From the NCBI GenBank assembly GCA_013695265.1, contig JACDAU010000463.1:1-5887 (forward strand): a stretch of 5,887 bases of DNA, read 5' to 3'. The notes below the pieces were generated by a model. That model saw only the letters and a program-made list of their open reading frames with translations. It was not told the DNA's origin and made no database searches. This stretch comes from Chloroflexia bacterium (GTDB lineage: Bacteria; Chloroflexota; Chloroflexia; Thermobaculales; Thermobaculaceae). The translations under genes and the position numbers were made by a program. Numbering within the stretch: the first letter of the stretch is position 1; the number at the start of each line of letters is the position of its first letter. This document shows, piece after piece, positions 5,708 to 5,887 of the stretch.

Positions 5708-5887
5708 TTAGTATTGTCCCGGCACCTTGTAGCCGCCGTGGGCGAAGTATCCGTCCGCGTCCTCGGCGGTGATCGTCGCGAGCGCCTCGCGTATCGCATC
5801 GAGTAGCGCCTCCTTCGTGCGCGCCGCCGCTTTCTTCAGCGCCGCCTTGAGCTTGGAGAATGCCTCCTCCTTCGGCGTCTTCGCGCC
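5708..5887 (-). CDS. IS630-family transposase, C-terminal end (partial)
   Basis: The minus strand is open from the window edge to a TAA at 5708-5710, giving 59 residues of a protein whose beginning lies beyond 5887. The sequence has an alpha-helical, Lys/Ala-rich stretch with KEEAFSKLKAALKKAA (6-21), then TKEALLDAIREALATITAED (24-43), and ends GYFAHGGYKVPGQY (46-59). Helices followed by an ITAEDA-x-x-YFAH-x-GY ending are typical of the IS630/Tc1-mariner DDE transposases. These proteins more often have Cys where this one has Gly51. The DDE catalytic residues are not in view, so whether the element is intact is unknown. Its GC-rich codons resemble the neighbours, giving no sign of recent foreign origin. 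Confidence 0.72.
   Translation of the reverse strand, partial: GAKTPKEEAFSKLKAALKKAAARTKEALLDAIREALATITAEDADGYFAHGGYKVPGQY

Overview
The window is GC-rich bacterial DNA with four complete plus-strand genes and the 3' end of one minus-strand gene. The genes are a glutamyl-tRNA synthetase (gltX), a secreted PQQ-type sugar dehydrogenase lipoprotein, a GNAT acetyltransferase, a 4-alpha-glucanotransferase (malQ), and the C-terminus of an IS630-type transposase. Base composition, strong G/C third positions, and short intergenic palindromes ending in CCCCTAC suggest a GC-rich Chloroflexota-like bacterium (Thermomicrobia/Sphaerobacter type). That placement is inference from general resemblance, not a database result.

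Layout: bases 1-206 hold a palindromic repeat and a good sigma70-type promoter (TTGAGC, 18 bp, TATAAT). These precede gltX, which starts at TTG 207. Bases 1689-2160 form a 472-base gap without a credible gene. It carries a 238-bp MITE-like structure with imperfect inverted ends, a second copy of the palindrome found upstream of gltX, and probably the promoter and leader of the next gene. The dehydrogenase starts at ATG 2161, where a clean lipoprotein signal begins, although the reading frame is open much further upstream. After a 154-base leader with a hairpin comes the acetyltransferase, starting at ATG 3686. Its stop codon overlaps the malQ start in TGATG, so the two are almost certainly one transcript with coupled translation. 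The transposase converges on malQ with only 43 bases between the two stop codons, so a mobile element end lies in or near that gap.

Functionally the window mixes translation (GltX), periplasmic or cell-surface aldose oxidation (lipoprotein dehydrogenase), and alpha-glucan metabolism (MalQ) with an acetyltransferase of unknown substrate. The genes look like ordinary housekeeping and metabolic genes. I do not see an undescribed defence or mobile system. The most unusual material is the repeat-rich gap at 1689-2160 and its sequence link to the region upstream of gltX.
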